64,000 nucleotides of DNA from Agapetus fuscipes (lineage: Eukaryota > Arthropoda > Insecta > Trichoptera > Glossosomatidae): assembly GCA_951799405.1 (NCBI GenBank), contig OX637342.1:19267298-19331297 (forward strand), written 5' to 3'. A program made the translations under genes and the position numbers. This document shows, piece by piece, positions 1 through 10,487 of the stretch. Position 1 is the first letter of the stretch, and each line of letters begins with the position of its first letter. Under the pieces are notes generated by a model. The model was not told the DNA's origin and did no database searches. It saw only the letters and a program-made list of their open reading frames with translations.

Positions 1-1020
1 CTATAATTTAAATTTAATACTCCCAACCTATCTTATTCACACTCTGAATATACTTATATTAATGCATTCAAAAAGTACTATTTTTATGATTTTTTAGCGT
101 TTGGTGGTTCACACAGGGAAAGAACATTCTTTACAATTAATAATCAGTGAATTAAAAAAAAATTAAGTTCACTTTCGCCTAAGAAGGCATCGTCAGGAGT
201 AATTACAAAAATTTCAAGTGAGTTTAAGCTGTCAGGTTATTTTCTAAAACTGACCAATAATAATTTGTATACTTAGTAGTATTTTCATTTACACGCGTTT
301 TTCTTCATTAAAATTCCGACGTATTTTCTGGTTGAAAATACGACATTTTCTTGTACTAATCAATCAAGATTAATTGTATTCTTCTGATCGTTTAAAACAT
401 TTAAATTGGAGCTTGAAATTCGGGCAACAATAATGTGAATCCATTAAATGCTATTTTAACGATTGTTTTGATGTTTAGCGGGTTTTTTCTACGACATGCT
501 TATTATCAGTTAAATGTCCAACAATTGAGAGCAACAATGATTATGTTTATTTTGATGCATTTATATAATTTGTCAAAGCGGAAAATTCCGATTTTCACCG
601 GTGAGAAAATACCCACTGGCATTGGTTTTTTCATTCCCATTATAACCTTTCATTCTTGCAGTTCAAATTTGTTTCATAAATGATTCGTCTCATTAAGTTT
701 ACAAAAAAAAATGAGATCAAAAATCTGAATTAAAGCAATAACAAAAACAAAGCACCTGTGTAACTTAATATACAGAATGCAATTCAATTGAATGATGGAT
801 TATATTGATGATAATGCAATAGACCTGTGAATAAAAAAACAAGTTTAATAGAAAACCATGATAATTTGAGCTTCAAAAATGAGAATGAGATGCTTTGACC
901 CCTATTCCAACAAACCATTAATATCAACGTTTCTATGAAACATCGGATGGTTTGAACCACAATCTGAATCCCAGGGTTTATTTATTCATGGTTGCTTCTA
1001 ATGGCCTTGGAACTAAAGGA
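1..1020. other. AT-rich sequence, no feature recognised
   Basis: I see no convincing coding frame, RNA gene or terminal-repeat structure. The only open frame (82 codons from 435) has no recognisable motif and is expected by chance in AT-rich DNA. Confidence 0.5.
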
Positions 1021-1029
1021 TCAATAGAC

Positions 1030-1345
1030 TGAAGACGTGCTAACCAGCTATCAGAAGGAGAATGCTGGGAGTCATCCTCAGAGACAGGGTTTCTTCCCCA
1101 GGAGAACAGCGGAAGTGTCGTAAAACGCATGGCTTGCTTAAAATGGCGTTGGGAAGGGCACGTCGTAAAACAGGATCACGACAAGTGACCGAACACGATC
1201 ATCCAATGGTGACTCAGGATGTCCAAGCGGGGAGTATGAAGGCCACAATGAGGGCAAGGAGTGCAAAATTTAACAGAGTAGATGACAGTCTGCGAAGTAA
1301 AATAGTACTGCTTCAACATTGAACAGCTGATGAAGCGACACAATG
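1030..1345 (+). pseudogene. Decayed non-LTR retrotransposon RT C-terminus
   Basis: Read across several frames, this stretch resembles the extreme C-terminal part of a LINE reverse transcriptase of the kind often annotated as endonuclease-reverse transcriptase. It has an MLG-x-x-LRDRV-like string (from about 1062) and, after frame changes, a segment resembling LKWRWEGHV about 40 codons later. No single frame carries the whole motif series, so the copy is broken by frameshifts and cannot be functional. The sequence after it (1345-1620) ends near a short ATGATG run and may be the 3' UTR of the same element. The family assignment is by motif memory only. Confidence 0.5.
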
Positions 1346-1626
1346 TAAGCCTTCCGTCCTGAGTACCTACACTCCTAGACGTAGGCCTCCTTCAATCTTA
1401 TTCATGCTTCTCTATCGGCTGCTGTGTTCAGCCATCCCAGCCTACAGTTCCCTCGATGTCCAGCCACCTTAGTTGGGGTCTCTCTACTTCGAGGTTGGAC
1501 ATCCTGGGTCGAACAGCCGTCTTGTGACGTGACCTGCCCAGCGCCACTCACAGCAGGTTGTGCGCGGTACGACATCGCTGACATCAGAGCGTCAGACAAC
1601 AATGACAGTGCAATCATTATGATGAT

Positions 1627-1860
1627 GAATTGACTAATAAGTTGACTGGTATGAGGCTGACCCGTATGCTATACAAACTTGGTTCATTTTTGACAATGCC
1701 ACCCTGAGTTGCAAGGTTTATGTTCAAGTGACTTTTACTTTTTTTTTGTAAATACACATGCAGCATGTGTAAGCTTGAACTTACACGTGTCCGCCTGTTT
1801 AGATCTGGGATGATAAAATCTCGACTTAAAATATGTGTGTCCATAGCTTTGCAGTTGTTT
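1627..1860 (+). repeat. A-family retroposon, diverged copy
   Basis: It matches the recurrent A consensus: a 5' block containing GGTATGAGGCTGACC, a middle block around TTGACAATGCCACCCTG, then GTAAATACACATGCAGCATG and a degraded TTTGCAGTT end. The middle is shortened relative to the copy at 6980. It abuts the LINE remnant upstream. Confidence 0.75.
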
Positions 1861-2234
1861 AGTTTATCGAGTAATTGGTTTCTTGTAATCCTTGCTATTC
1901 GTGATGGGATTGCTTACTGGAATCGCTTTGAGCTCAGCACATGGCACATGGGACGTGCCACATGCGCGAATGACGACAGTTCTCTGTATAGTGCTCAGTG
2001 CTCGCTGCTGGCCCGGCTGATTGGCGATGACGAGTGCAAACGGAAGTAGGGGAAACACCGCACTCTCTACATAATGTGTACACTCGCACATAACAATCAC
2101 TTGCACATCACGTACATTACTCTCTTGCTCCAGGAGCCTGGCTAACGTATCCCAGTACACGCTCACGTGTGCGAACACTGGTCGACGAGATGGTGCAGGC
2201 TTCTACCAAAGTGGACGGCAATCCGCTGACAAAA

Positions 2235-2420
2235 AAAAATTCTACATAATTATACAAGGTAAGCGAGGAAGGAGAAGGCTGAGATTAATAAGCGAGACTG
2301 TAAATGACTAGAACTGGAGAAGAGCGTTCATGAAGAGAGCGATGCATTTCGAGAAGATGAATGAAGAATGCAAGGACAGAACAAAGCGGTGACACATGTG
2401 AGGAGGTGTTCGACACCCCG
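2235..2420 (+). pseudogene. Possible LINE 3'-end remnant
   Basis: A purine-rich stretch starts AAGGTAAGCGAGGAAGGAGA, similar to the start of the LINE tail at 16480 (AAGGTAAGCGTGAAAGGAGA). It is followed by an AGAAGATGAATGAAGAATGC segment like that near 40430. Stop codons interrupt every frame. It probably derives from the same RT C-terminus plus 3' UTR family seen at 16.3, 40.4, 41.9 and 48.5 kb. Confidence 0.35.
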
Positions 2421-2964
2421 ATCGGATAGGTACATGTACAAGATACACACAAGATCACGTAAAGAAAAAATTGGCTGACCAAAAGACCCGCAACAAAAAA
2501 GATGGGAAAATTAAGTCATATGCCTGCCGTGTTGCTATAGTAGGTACCAGTGTTTGGTTGATGATCTTGTGATTTACTACCGCCAGCGAAAATCGGGAAT
2601 TGTCTAGCTTTTTTCATTCAATTTTGGCAAGACTTCATGAAGAGGCAAAGCAATACGAAAGGAAGCAATATTGAAAATTTGTACCCACTATCTAAAATTT
2701 ATTGACATATTGTATTATTGTGCAGAATTATCAGAAGTTTTGTATTTTGGAATTATAGAACGACCAGTACCTATATCCAAATGAAATTCATAAATACTGG
2801 TCTAAGGACCGAAAACGTGAATGAAACGAAACAAAATCGATAAAAAGTGTTACGAGTACGCAAAGAAAAACCCAGTTTTCTTTTTATTCATTAATAAATA
2901 TACTTATGACTTTTCACAATGTTAATTCACAAATAATTAAAAATTTAAGTAAACAATATAAATG

Positions 2965-3020
2965 AACTCTCATGTTTCTCAATCTTGAAAGATCTTGAAA
3001 GATTGAGAAACATGAGAGTT
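2965..3020. repeat. Perfect 22-bp inverted repeat (hairpin)
   Basis: Left arm 2965-2986 begins AACTCTCATGTTTCTC and right arm 2999-3020 ends GAGAAACATGAGAGTT; the arms are exact reverse complements with a 12-base loop. No flanking target duplication was recognised. It could be a very short foldback remnant or a local inversion-duplication. Confidence 0.9.
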
Positions 3021-3504
3021 AAGATTTTCAGCAAAGGAATGTTTCATAAAGCAAATGACCGGAGAAAGAAAAATAATAAGGTGACTAGGTACTAATCTCT
3101 ACTCTTATACTTAAGCTAAGTAATATTTCCATCTTTATACACCAAGAGCACATGGAAGCTACAAAAGCAATATTGGAAGGAAGTAAAATATATTTTATAG
3201 TCTAGACTAGAAAACAACACATAGGCATAAAGTTTACTGCAAAATAACATTTAATAGCCTTTGCAACAGCTATTCTACCATTCCCACGTCGTTGTTTATG
3301 ATTTACTGTAGCAGATATTTGATTTCATTTTATTTTCCGCCATTTTCTGCAATTGCCGTAAAACAATGGTCTTGGAATTTGTTACTCAGGCAGCTCTCAC
3401 TAACTATACTGACCAACTGATTGATTAGCGTCTATTACACACAACAAATGGTTTCATTTTCTTAAACAAATCACGATTTTACTGAGAACGTTATTTTATC
3501 AATG

Positions 3505-3728
3505 TTTCTTGACTAATAGGTTAGTATGAGGCTGACCCCCCGTGCTGTCAAAACTTGGCTCACTTTTGCCAATGCCGCCCTGTTTCAGTAAAGGTCGGCA
3601 AAAGTTGCAGGGCTTGTATACATTTGCGGTTTGGATTTTAATTTGTAAGTACACATGCAGCATAAGCGCCAACCTACACGCGTCTGTTCGTGGGCATGCA
3701 TCTTTGCAACTTAGATTATAAATAGCAT
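3505..3728 (+). repeat. A-family retroposon, full-length
   Basis: It starts at CTTGACTAATAGGTTAGTAT, carries the GCTGACCCCCCGTGCTGT variant of the 5' block, and ends TTGCAACTTAGATTATAAAT. The CCCCCGTGCTG variant is shared with the copy at 63.7 kb and marks a sub-group. Confidence 0.85.
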
Positions 3729-3789
3729 AGTATACAAGCGTGAAACCTCAATATTTATGATTGAGGAAGTTGTAAGCTGATTTCTTTTG

Positions 3790-4020
3790 TTGTTAGGTTG
3801 GTATGAGGCTGACCACCCATACTGTAAAAAATGGTTCACTTTGCCAATGTCACCCCTGTTTCAGGGAAGGTCGGCAAAAGTTGTGGAGCTTATGTTCATT
3901 TGAGGTTTGAATTTTATTTGTAAGTACACAATCAGCATTTGTAAGCGCGAACTACACGTGTTTGTTTGTGGGCTACATCTGAGAGCTTTGAATGAATATA
4001 TCCTTGCAACTTAGATTATC
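3790..4020 (+). repeat. A-family retroposon, full-length
   Basis: It has the consensus 5' block (AGGTTGGTATGAGGCTGACC), the CCCCTGTTTCAGGGAAGGTC core, GTAAGTACACAATCAGCATT, and the TTGCAACTTAGATTAT 3' end. It lies 60 bp after another A copy in the same orientation and runs into the chimeric element at 4022. Confidence 0.9.
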
Positions 4021-4021
4021 T

Positions 4022-4620
4022 ATATCTATAAAGAAGGATGTGTGTATGTAAGTATGTATGTCCCCTATAGACTCATAAACCGCTCATCCGATTTTGACGA
4101 AATTTTCAGGAAACATGTAACATATTCTAAGAACGAATCCTGTGAAGTTTGATGGTGATCAAATAAACAGTGGTTCTCAATTCTCGATATTTCAGCAACG
4201 AGGTCGGTAAATTTTGAAACCACCCAATAGAAGAAGACCATTATATTCAACTACAATACATAATCTTAGTTGCAAATATACATTTACATTAAAGCTTCAT
4301 ATAAAATGCATGCTCACAAGTAGACATATGTAAGTTCACGCTTACAAATGCTGCATGTGTACCCACTCATAATTTAAAATCCAAATCTAAAATGAACAAC
4401 CCAGTAACTTTTACTTTACGCCAACTTGAAATGGATGTTATTCAGCTCCTGAGTGGCTTGACACTCATTTCCTATGAAGGCTGAGTAAGCCTTGCCGGTA
4501 TTTTATTTTGGGTTAGAAATAAACACTGAAACGAGAAATAATTTCTGACAACTTCAGTGGGATTCTAACTCGAGATCTCGGCATGGAATGCAGTTACTCT
4601 ACCAACTAAGCTATAGACCG
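4022..4620 (-). mobile_element. Chimeric element: B-family tRNA head + A-family tail + extra 3' module
   Basis: Read on the minus strand it starts with a tRNA-like head (A box near GATAGCTTAGTTGGTAGAG and a weak B box), then the B-family block (GTGTTTATTTC ... ATACCGGCAAGGCTTACTC), then switches at about 4420 to the A-family 3' half (TTTGGATTTTAAATTATGAG ... TTGCAACTAAGATTATG). It ends with a 200-bp module containing CATCCGATTTTGACGAAATT and a CATACATAC/CCTTCTTTATAG end. The same composite occurs in opposite orientation at 13650-14240, so it is one mobile unit and not a chance junction. Confidence 0.8.
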
Positions 4621-4658
4621 GACTTTTTACAAATATGGTGGATCGATATCGGTTTGGT

Positions 4659-5211
4659 TAGGGGTAAGCAACCTGCGGCTCATCAGCCACATGCGGCTCT
4701 TTGGGTGTGAAGTTACGGCTCTTTAGCTTCATACGCAAATATAAAAAAAACACAGAATTATACTTCTGATCGAAAAAAACTAAATCGTTCTAAGTCGATT
4801 AACGATCTCTCCGCTACTTGTACTCGCTTTTTACCCCCCACCCTCCCCCCGCCCCATCGACGCTATTTATTGTTGGCAAAAAAACATTTGTGGCTCTTTA
4901 CAAATCCAAATCCAAAATAAGATATGTATCATTTGAGATTCACATCAAATGCATTCCCATAAGCAGACACGCATAATTTCGCGCTCACACATACCGCATG
5001 TGGAACTACAATATAAAAACCCAATCTTAAATGAACATAAGCCCTGCAACTCTTGCCGACCTTCCCTGAAACAGGGGCGACATTGGCAAAGTGAACCATT
5101 TTTTACAGTATGGGTGGTCAGCCTCATACCAACCTATAAGTCAAGGAAAAACTTTGAAATTTGTAAATTGTAATTTTTGGCTCTTCCGACTCAAAAGGTT
5201 GCCGGCCCCTG
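4659..5211. mobile_element. hAT-type MITE interrupted by an A-family copy
   Basis: The left end TAGGGGTAAGCAACCTGC and the right end GGTTGCCGGCCCCTG form imperfect terminal inverted repeats of the CAGGGG class typical of hAT elements. The body contains repeated GGCTCTTT motifs. An 8-bp target duplication is not evident. The body is split at about 4915 by an A-family insertion, so this MITE is older. No transposase is present. Confidence 0.6.
4915..5150 (-). repeat. A-family retroposon (A2 subtype) inside a MITE
   Basis: Minus-strand copy ending CCAACCTATAAGTCAAGGAA. It belongs to a sub-group (A2) with CCGCATGTGGAACTACAATA where other copies have a GCTGAATGTGTACTTACAA-like block. Confidence 0.9.
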
Positions 5212-5214
5212 GCC

Positions 5215-5960
5215 TAGACAAAAGTTCCAAATTAAAAAATGTTATTCAAGTATTCCAAGTTGAATTTTAGAAATGTAAGAAAGCTTTTATATCCAGCACT
5301 TATAAAAAATACGATAAACGAAAGTTCGTAGGTCATAACTAGAAGACCATATTGAAATATATTATTATTATTAAAACCTTTTATTGAAACACACTTTTAA
5401 TTAAAATATACATAATATAGTTGTTTTTTCAAAAAACGCATTTCTGTAAAATTATATACTCACCACAAATTTAAAGATCGTTTTTTTCTCGGCGGTTAAA
5501 CGTCTTTCTTCTATGTGACAATGGTCCAAAGCAACCAAGATAAACAAAATGTTTGCCTTTTACCTAACCCGGCCGTGCGACTTACAATTTTGTTGTCAAT
5601 AGAAAATGTTCCGTGTGCACTACCTAAAACTTTCACTTATTGAAATAATGGATAGAGCACGTTTTAAATGTGGGGAAAAAATGTGAATTCACTTGGCCGG
5701 GATAAAGACAGGACAGGGAGTCAAAAATTCAACATAAATTTAACACTTTTATGGAGATAGTTGAAAAAACACTTAAGTGCATCATATTGTATGAAGCATT
5801 TTCCCCAACTGCATACGTTTCACAGTGCGGTTACATTGAAAAATATTCCTGATTGTTTGGAATACATTTATTTCTTCACTTTGCTCAGAGTATAGTGAAT
5901 TTTATAGATTAGTTCTTTAATTGTATGATTATAAAATTTAATTTATTGTTTATATTCTTT
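5215..5960. other. Unassigned AT-rich sequence
   Basis: No open frame, RNA signature or terminal repeat was recognised. Short homopolymer and ATTATT runs only. Confidence 0.4.
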
Positions 5961-5964
5961 TCTT

Positions 5965-6205
5965 GTATAGGTCAATATGCATCTGACCAACTATAAATAG
6001 AAAATGGTTCACTCTGCCAATGTCACCCCTGTTTCAGGGAAGGTCAGCAAAGAGTTGCAGGGTGTATGTTCATTTGAGATTTGGGTTTTTATGTTGTAGG
6101 TTCACACGCAGAATGTGCAAGTGTGAACTTATACGTGTCTGCTTGTGGGCATGCACTTAATGTGAATTCCAAATGTAACAATTATATCCATGCAACTTAG
6201 AATAG
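5965..6205 (+). repeat. A-family retroposon (A2-like), full-length
   Basis: The middle block is standard (CCCCTGTTTCAGGGAAGGTC). The 5' block is mutated (ATGCATCTGACCAACTATAA) and the 3' half carries the GTTCACACGCAGAATGTGC variant before ATGCAACTTAGAATAGATTAG, which shows the (AGATT)-type tail. Confidence 0.85.
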
Positions 6206-6450
6206 ATTAGATGAGTGACGTTACATAGCCGATTTTTTTATCTTAAATATAAATGGAGCACCGCAATCGATTTTCCCTATGCTTGGCTCTGCTGCTTAAC
6301 AGTTGTACCTAGACCTTTTTTTTTAGAAAACGTAAAGATTAACCTAGAGATAAATTGTGTGAAGCTTGATTCCGATTAGCACACTTTTTTTTTTGATCCT
6401 GTTGTTTCCTCTTTTATCTGTAGAAAAAAATTGATACCACATGCCCAAAT

Positions 6451-6481
6451 GGCGTAGTGAAACACGCCTGGTACTGCTAGT
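6451..6481 (+). mobile_element. Candidate Helitron 3' terminus
   Basis: A GGCGT...ACGCC hairpin (6451-6468) is followed 8 bases later by CTAGT (6477-6481). A short hairpin a few bases before CTRR is the hallmark of Helitron 3' ends. The matching 5' TC end was not found; the upstream 250 bp may be the body of a non-autonomous element. Only the end is supported. Confidence 0.4.
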
Positions 6482-6524
6482 AGATTATATTATTATATAT
6501 TATACATAGTTATAATATTAATAT

Positions 6525-6790
6525 TAGGATGATTTATTTGGTGAATGCTGTTTTTGCGTAAATAGAGAGTGCCAATTCTCAAGCAAGACCCAGTTCAGTT
6601 GCTGTAATGCTGGATGGACCTTTGGTGACCTGTCTTTGGGAAGGGTATATGAATTTTTCAATGTTTTCAACCCAACGAAGAGTATATTTGAAAATATAAA
6701 CGGTACATTTTTTGTGCTCCGCCGGGATTCGAACCCACAACCATCCATTTACAAGTCTGAAGCGTTACCACTAGACTACGGACTTGTAGT
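6525..6790 (-). repeat. C-family tRNA-headed SINE
   Basis: On the minus strand the head has an A-box-like TAGTCTAGTGGTAACG and a B box GGGTTCGAATCCCGG, a body containing AAAGGTCCATCCAGCATTAC, and a tail ending AAATAAATCATCC. It belongs to the same family as 24.7, 39.4, 48.4 and 58.8 kb. The B box and surroundings look like a tRNA gene fragment, but there is no complete cloverleaf. Confidence 0.8.
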
Positions 6791-6982
6791 ACCTACATAT
6801 ATGTTTACCAATTTATTTTTGTAATAATTTTTTAATGTTGGTGCAAATTATGAAATAAATTATCAGATTAGATTCACTTTCACCGTGTGAACTACCAAAC
6901 CCTACAGCATTTTTAAATGCGCTACTTCAGTAGCTTAATATTTGTATTCACTTAAATATAAACCAATGATTCAGAACCAATT

Positions 6983-7232
6983 CCTTGACTTATAGGTTGG
7001 TATGAGGCTGACCACCCATACTGTAAAAAATGGTTCACTTTGCCAATGTCACCCCTGTTTCAGGGAAGGTCGGCAAAAGTTGTGTGGCTTATGTTCATTT
7101 GAGGTTTGGATTTTATTTGTAAGTACACATTCAGCATTTGTAAGCGCGAACTACACTTGTTGGTTTGTGGGGATACATCTGAGAGCTTTAAATGAATATA
7201 TCCTTGCAACTTAGATTATAGATAGATTATAG
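6983..7232 (+). repeat. A-family retroposon, near-consensus full-length
   Basis: It is a good reference copy: 5' end TTCCTTGACTTATAGGTTGG, core CACCCCTGTTTCAGGGAAGG, GTAAGTACACATTCAGCATT, and 3' end TTGCAACTTAGATTATAGAT followed by further AGATTATAG units. The variable simple-repeat 3' tail is retroposon-like; no terminal inverted repeats and no tRNA boxes are visible. Confidence 0.92.
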
Positions 7233-7539
7233 ATTTAGCAATTATTGTTTTCGAACCTCAAACGATAAGATTATTGTATGCACACATTTCCATCCTGATT
7301 ATCCATACAGCCATCTTGATACGACAACCATGTATTATTGTCATTGGGAAGTATACACTTTTTACTTAATCAATTATTGCAGATTGCATCTCCATTGTTT
7401 TAATGACGATAATATAATTGTTGTGAATTGCAATCTTTGTCCGGTAAATGATGAGATAACGACCCTTCTTGTGACGAGGAGATTTGCTTGTGCAGATACA
7501 CCTACATTACAGCTGTAACCATTCTAGGTAAGTACACGG

Positions 7540-8320
7540 TACATACTTATGACTTGTAACAATAATAGGTATTGTTTATCAGTTGTAACAATAGTAGGTA
7601 CTGCTTATCAGTTGTAACAATAGTAGGTAGGTACTGTTTATCAGTTGTAACAATAGTAGGTACTGTTTATCAGTTGTAACAATAGTAGGTACTGCTTATC
7701 AGTTGTAACAATAGTAGATAGGTACTGTTTATCAGTTGTAACAATAGTAGGTACGGTTTATCAGTTGTAACAATAGTAGGTACTGCTTATCAGTTGTAAC
7801 AATAGTAGGTAGGTACTGTTTATCAGTTGTAACAATAGTAGGTACTGTTTATCAGTTACAACAATAGTAGGTACTGCTTATCAGTTGTAACAATAGTAGA
7901 TAGGTACTGTTTATCAGTTGTAACAATAGTAGGTACTGTTTATCAGTTGTAACAATAGTAGGTACTGCTTATCAGTTGTAACAATAGTAGGTACTGTTTA
8001 TCAGTTGTAACAATAGTAGGTACTGTTTATCAGTTGTAACAAAAGTAGGTATTGTTTATCAGTTGTAACAATAGTAGGTACTGTTTATCAGTTGTAACAA
8101 TAGTAGGTACTGCTTATCAGTTGTAACAATAGTAGGTAGGTACTGTTTATCAGTTGTAACAATAGTAGGTACTGCTTATCAGTTGTAACAATAGTAGGTA
8201 CTGCTAATCAGTTGTAACAATAGTAGTAACTGCTTATCAGTTGTAACAATATCAGGTACTGTTTATTAGTGTTGTAACAATAGTACCTAGGTCCTGTTTA
8301 TTAGCTACAAGCAGGTAGGT
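7540..8320 (+). repeat. 29-bp minisatellite with higher-order structure
   Basis: About 25 tandem copies of a 29-bp unit (CAGTTGTAACAATAGTAGGT + ACTG(C/T)TTAT). Some units carry an extra 4 bp (GTAGGTAGGT or GTAGATAGGT). In the first half, GCTTAT-ending, 4-bp-longer, and plain GTTTAT-ending units repeat in a fixed trimer order of about 91 bp. The array decays at the right end (8240-8320). Confidence 0.95.
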
Positions 8321-8589
8321 AGTTGTTCGTGTTTTAAATTGAGAATAATGTAATCAGTGAACATAAGGTCGTTAATATTAGAGAATCCAAGAGTCGTGGA
8401 TTCTGCAGAGTTGGTACTACGTGGTTTGTACCACACTAAAAGGGCATTGTCGTGTCTAGGGCAGGGATTTACAATTACAAACCTAACCTAATGTACTAGT
8501 ACAAAAATCTTTAAAAAAATTGAAAATATGAAAAGAAAACACAGTTTAATTCTACTTATTTTTAATTTGTTGGAAAAAATAGTGAGTAT

Positions 8590-8710
8590 GACCGTTTTCG
8601 GCTTCGTTGGTAGAAACTCCTTTGTAGAGCGTGCTCGTTGGAGGACTTCTTCATTGGTGACTCGATCACGCCAAGAGATCCGAAGCATTTTTCGGTAGAC
8701 ACATGGCTTC
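8590..8710 (-). pseudogene. LINE reverse-transcriptase C-terminal fragment
   Basis: On the minus strand the frame encodes MLRISWRDRVTNEEVLQ, the conserved C-terminal motif of an endonuclease-reverse transcriptase LINE, then loses similarity after about 35 codons. The same motif occurs at 59.5 kb with TDEEVLQ. It is a dead 5'- and 3'-truncated fragment. Confidence 0.75.
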
Positions 8711-8984
8711 CTCTAGTCGGATAAAATAGGTTTCTCTATATTGTTTAGTGTTAAATATGGCTTATCTTTATACAATGGTTGACATTCACTGTGTTCTGTC
8801 CCGACGTCATTGTATATACAATTAAAATCGTGTCTTAAAACAAAATGTGCAACAATGTCAACTGTGCAAGAACATTTATTTCTGCAGGAGGAAAACTAGA
8901 TCACTTACATCACAGTTCACAGATCGCAGTAATTTTATTCGTGCTATTGTGTCGATAATGGAAAATACATTGTCAGGCCATTGA

Positions 8985-9098
8985 CTTATAGTTTGATGTG
9001 AGGCTGACCACCCATAGGTACCTACTGTAAAAATTTGCCCACTTGACCAATATCACCTTGTTTCAAGGAAGTGCGGCAAAAGTTGTACATTTATATTT
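8985..9098 (+). repeat. A-family 5' fragment
   Basis: It contains TGAGGCTGACCACCCATAG and TATCACCTTGTTTCAAGGAA and stops at GCGGCAAAAGTTGTACA, where a B-family SINE in the opposite orientation begins. The 3' half is missing. Confidence 0.8.
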
Positions 9099-9101
9099 GC
9101 T

Positions 9102-9415
9102 ACTAAGCTACACATACAGTGGAAGCTCTTGCCGTGTTTTCCGAGAAGACATCGCATATGGTGCGCAGAACCTATATATTTTACAGGTAAGGGGCCGGCT
9201 TTACGCCAAACATTTCAATTGAAATGGGGGTTTCCCACCTCCCGAGGGGTCTGGTTCTCATTTCTTGTGAAGGCTGAGTAAACCTCGCGCGTATTTCATT
9301 TTGTGCTTGAAATAAACACCGAAACGAGAAATCGTTTCGGACACCCTCAGTGGTGTTCGAACCCAAGCTGTCATCATGGAATGCAAGCTCTCTACCAAAT
9401 GAACTATCGGCCTTG
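9102..9415 (-). repeat. B-family tRNA-headed SINE, near full-length
   Basis: Read on the minus strand: a tRNA-like head (GATAGTTCATTTGGTAGAG and a GGGTTCGAACACC B box), the central GTGTTTATTTCAAGCACAAA block, an inverted GGGAGGTGGGAAACCCCCAT segment, and a 3' end GTGTAGCTTAGTAGC. The head and central block are moderately mutated. Confidence 0.85.
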
Positions 9416-9434
9416 TGTCGTTCACGTAAAGTAT

Positions 9435-9575
9435 ATTATCAAGTCATTGACTTATATTTTGGTATGAGGCTGACCACTCATAGGTAGACACTGTAAATGT
9501 TTGATCGCTTAGCCAAAGTCACCCTTGTTTCAGGGAAGGGCGGTAAAAGTTTTACATATACCTTTGCAATTTCGA
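9435..9575 (+). repeat. A-family 5' fragment
   Basis: ATTGACTTATATTTTGGTAT and TCACCCTTGTTTCAGGGAAG place it in the A family. A short CCTTTGCAATT end follows directly, so the middle is deleted. It mirrors the truncated copy at 8985, and the two flank the B-family SINE. That suggests either a local duplication or two independent truncated copies. Confidence 0.75.
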
Positions 9576-9579
9576 AAAT

Positions 9580-10480
9580 ATAAAAAAGTATCGACCGTAA
9601 GAGAGGCTGTGATTATTATGCTTTTCTCAATTTACAATAATCATAATTGGCGTCACTCAAAAATATGCAATTTCAAAATGGTGCGTCTTGAGCACTTCTT
9701 TAAAGTCTTCTTCATCAACAACATCCAGAATGCTTAGTTGGCTGTAAAAAAAATATAATATGTCCTTGAAAACTACAAGAACCCAATATCTTTATGGAAA
9801 GAAATGTTGAGGAAATAAGTAATACCTGGATAATTGCGGCTGGCGCAGCATTGTTCTGTATATTGTCACTCCATACAGCAGCCAATGTACATTTTCCTGT
9901 GTTATTATCACAACTTAATTATTTTAAGTACAGTTATTGTCATTGCAAGCGCATTTCCATATGAAGGATCACAAAACAACCAAATTATGCAAAACGATTG
10001 TTTAGTCCGGAGGCGTCTCCACTAATTCTACCTACAAATTTAAATACATGCATACCTAGATACATTATTTTGTAGCTGTACGCCACTAGTATAAAACGTT
10101 TAGTCAAACACGGCGTTTTACCAAAAATGTATGAAAACTAAAATGTTCACTAGAGGCGCGGCAATGAAATCTATAAGTTATTTTTTGTGATTTTGCACAC
10201 AATCATCGCTGAGTAAGAATAAAGAGTTGCGGTTATGCAGATATGCAGGTAATTTGGTTTTTCCTTGACTTATGTGTGTCAAAACGACGCCGTCATTTTT
10301 ACGAGTATTTATCATGCAAAGGAAGGACAAGGTTTCTACTTTTTATCCTGTCAAATAATCAAGACGATAGAGCACAATAACTCGGTGATAGCGGGATAAT
10401 ATATGCTAGAATAAATTAATTGGCCTTCAAAAAAAAAAGAAATTAATTGAGGCCTTAATTTCAAAGTTATTCTATGTTTG
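9580..10480. other. Unassigned sequence
   Basis: No clear element. Small open frames (63-70 codons) show no motif. A short stretch at 10080-10180 has GCCACTAG and CACTAGAGGCG strings but no clear pairing. Confidence 0.35.
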
Positions 10481-10487
10481 TCTATAG

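Noticed and set aside
7540..8320. CRISPR array
   Set aside because: Units are contiguous with no unique spacers, in a eukaryotic context; this is a minisatellite.
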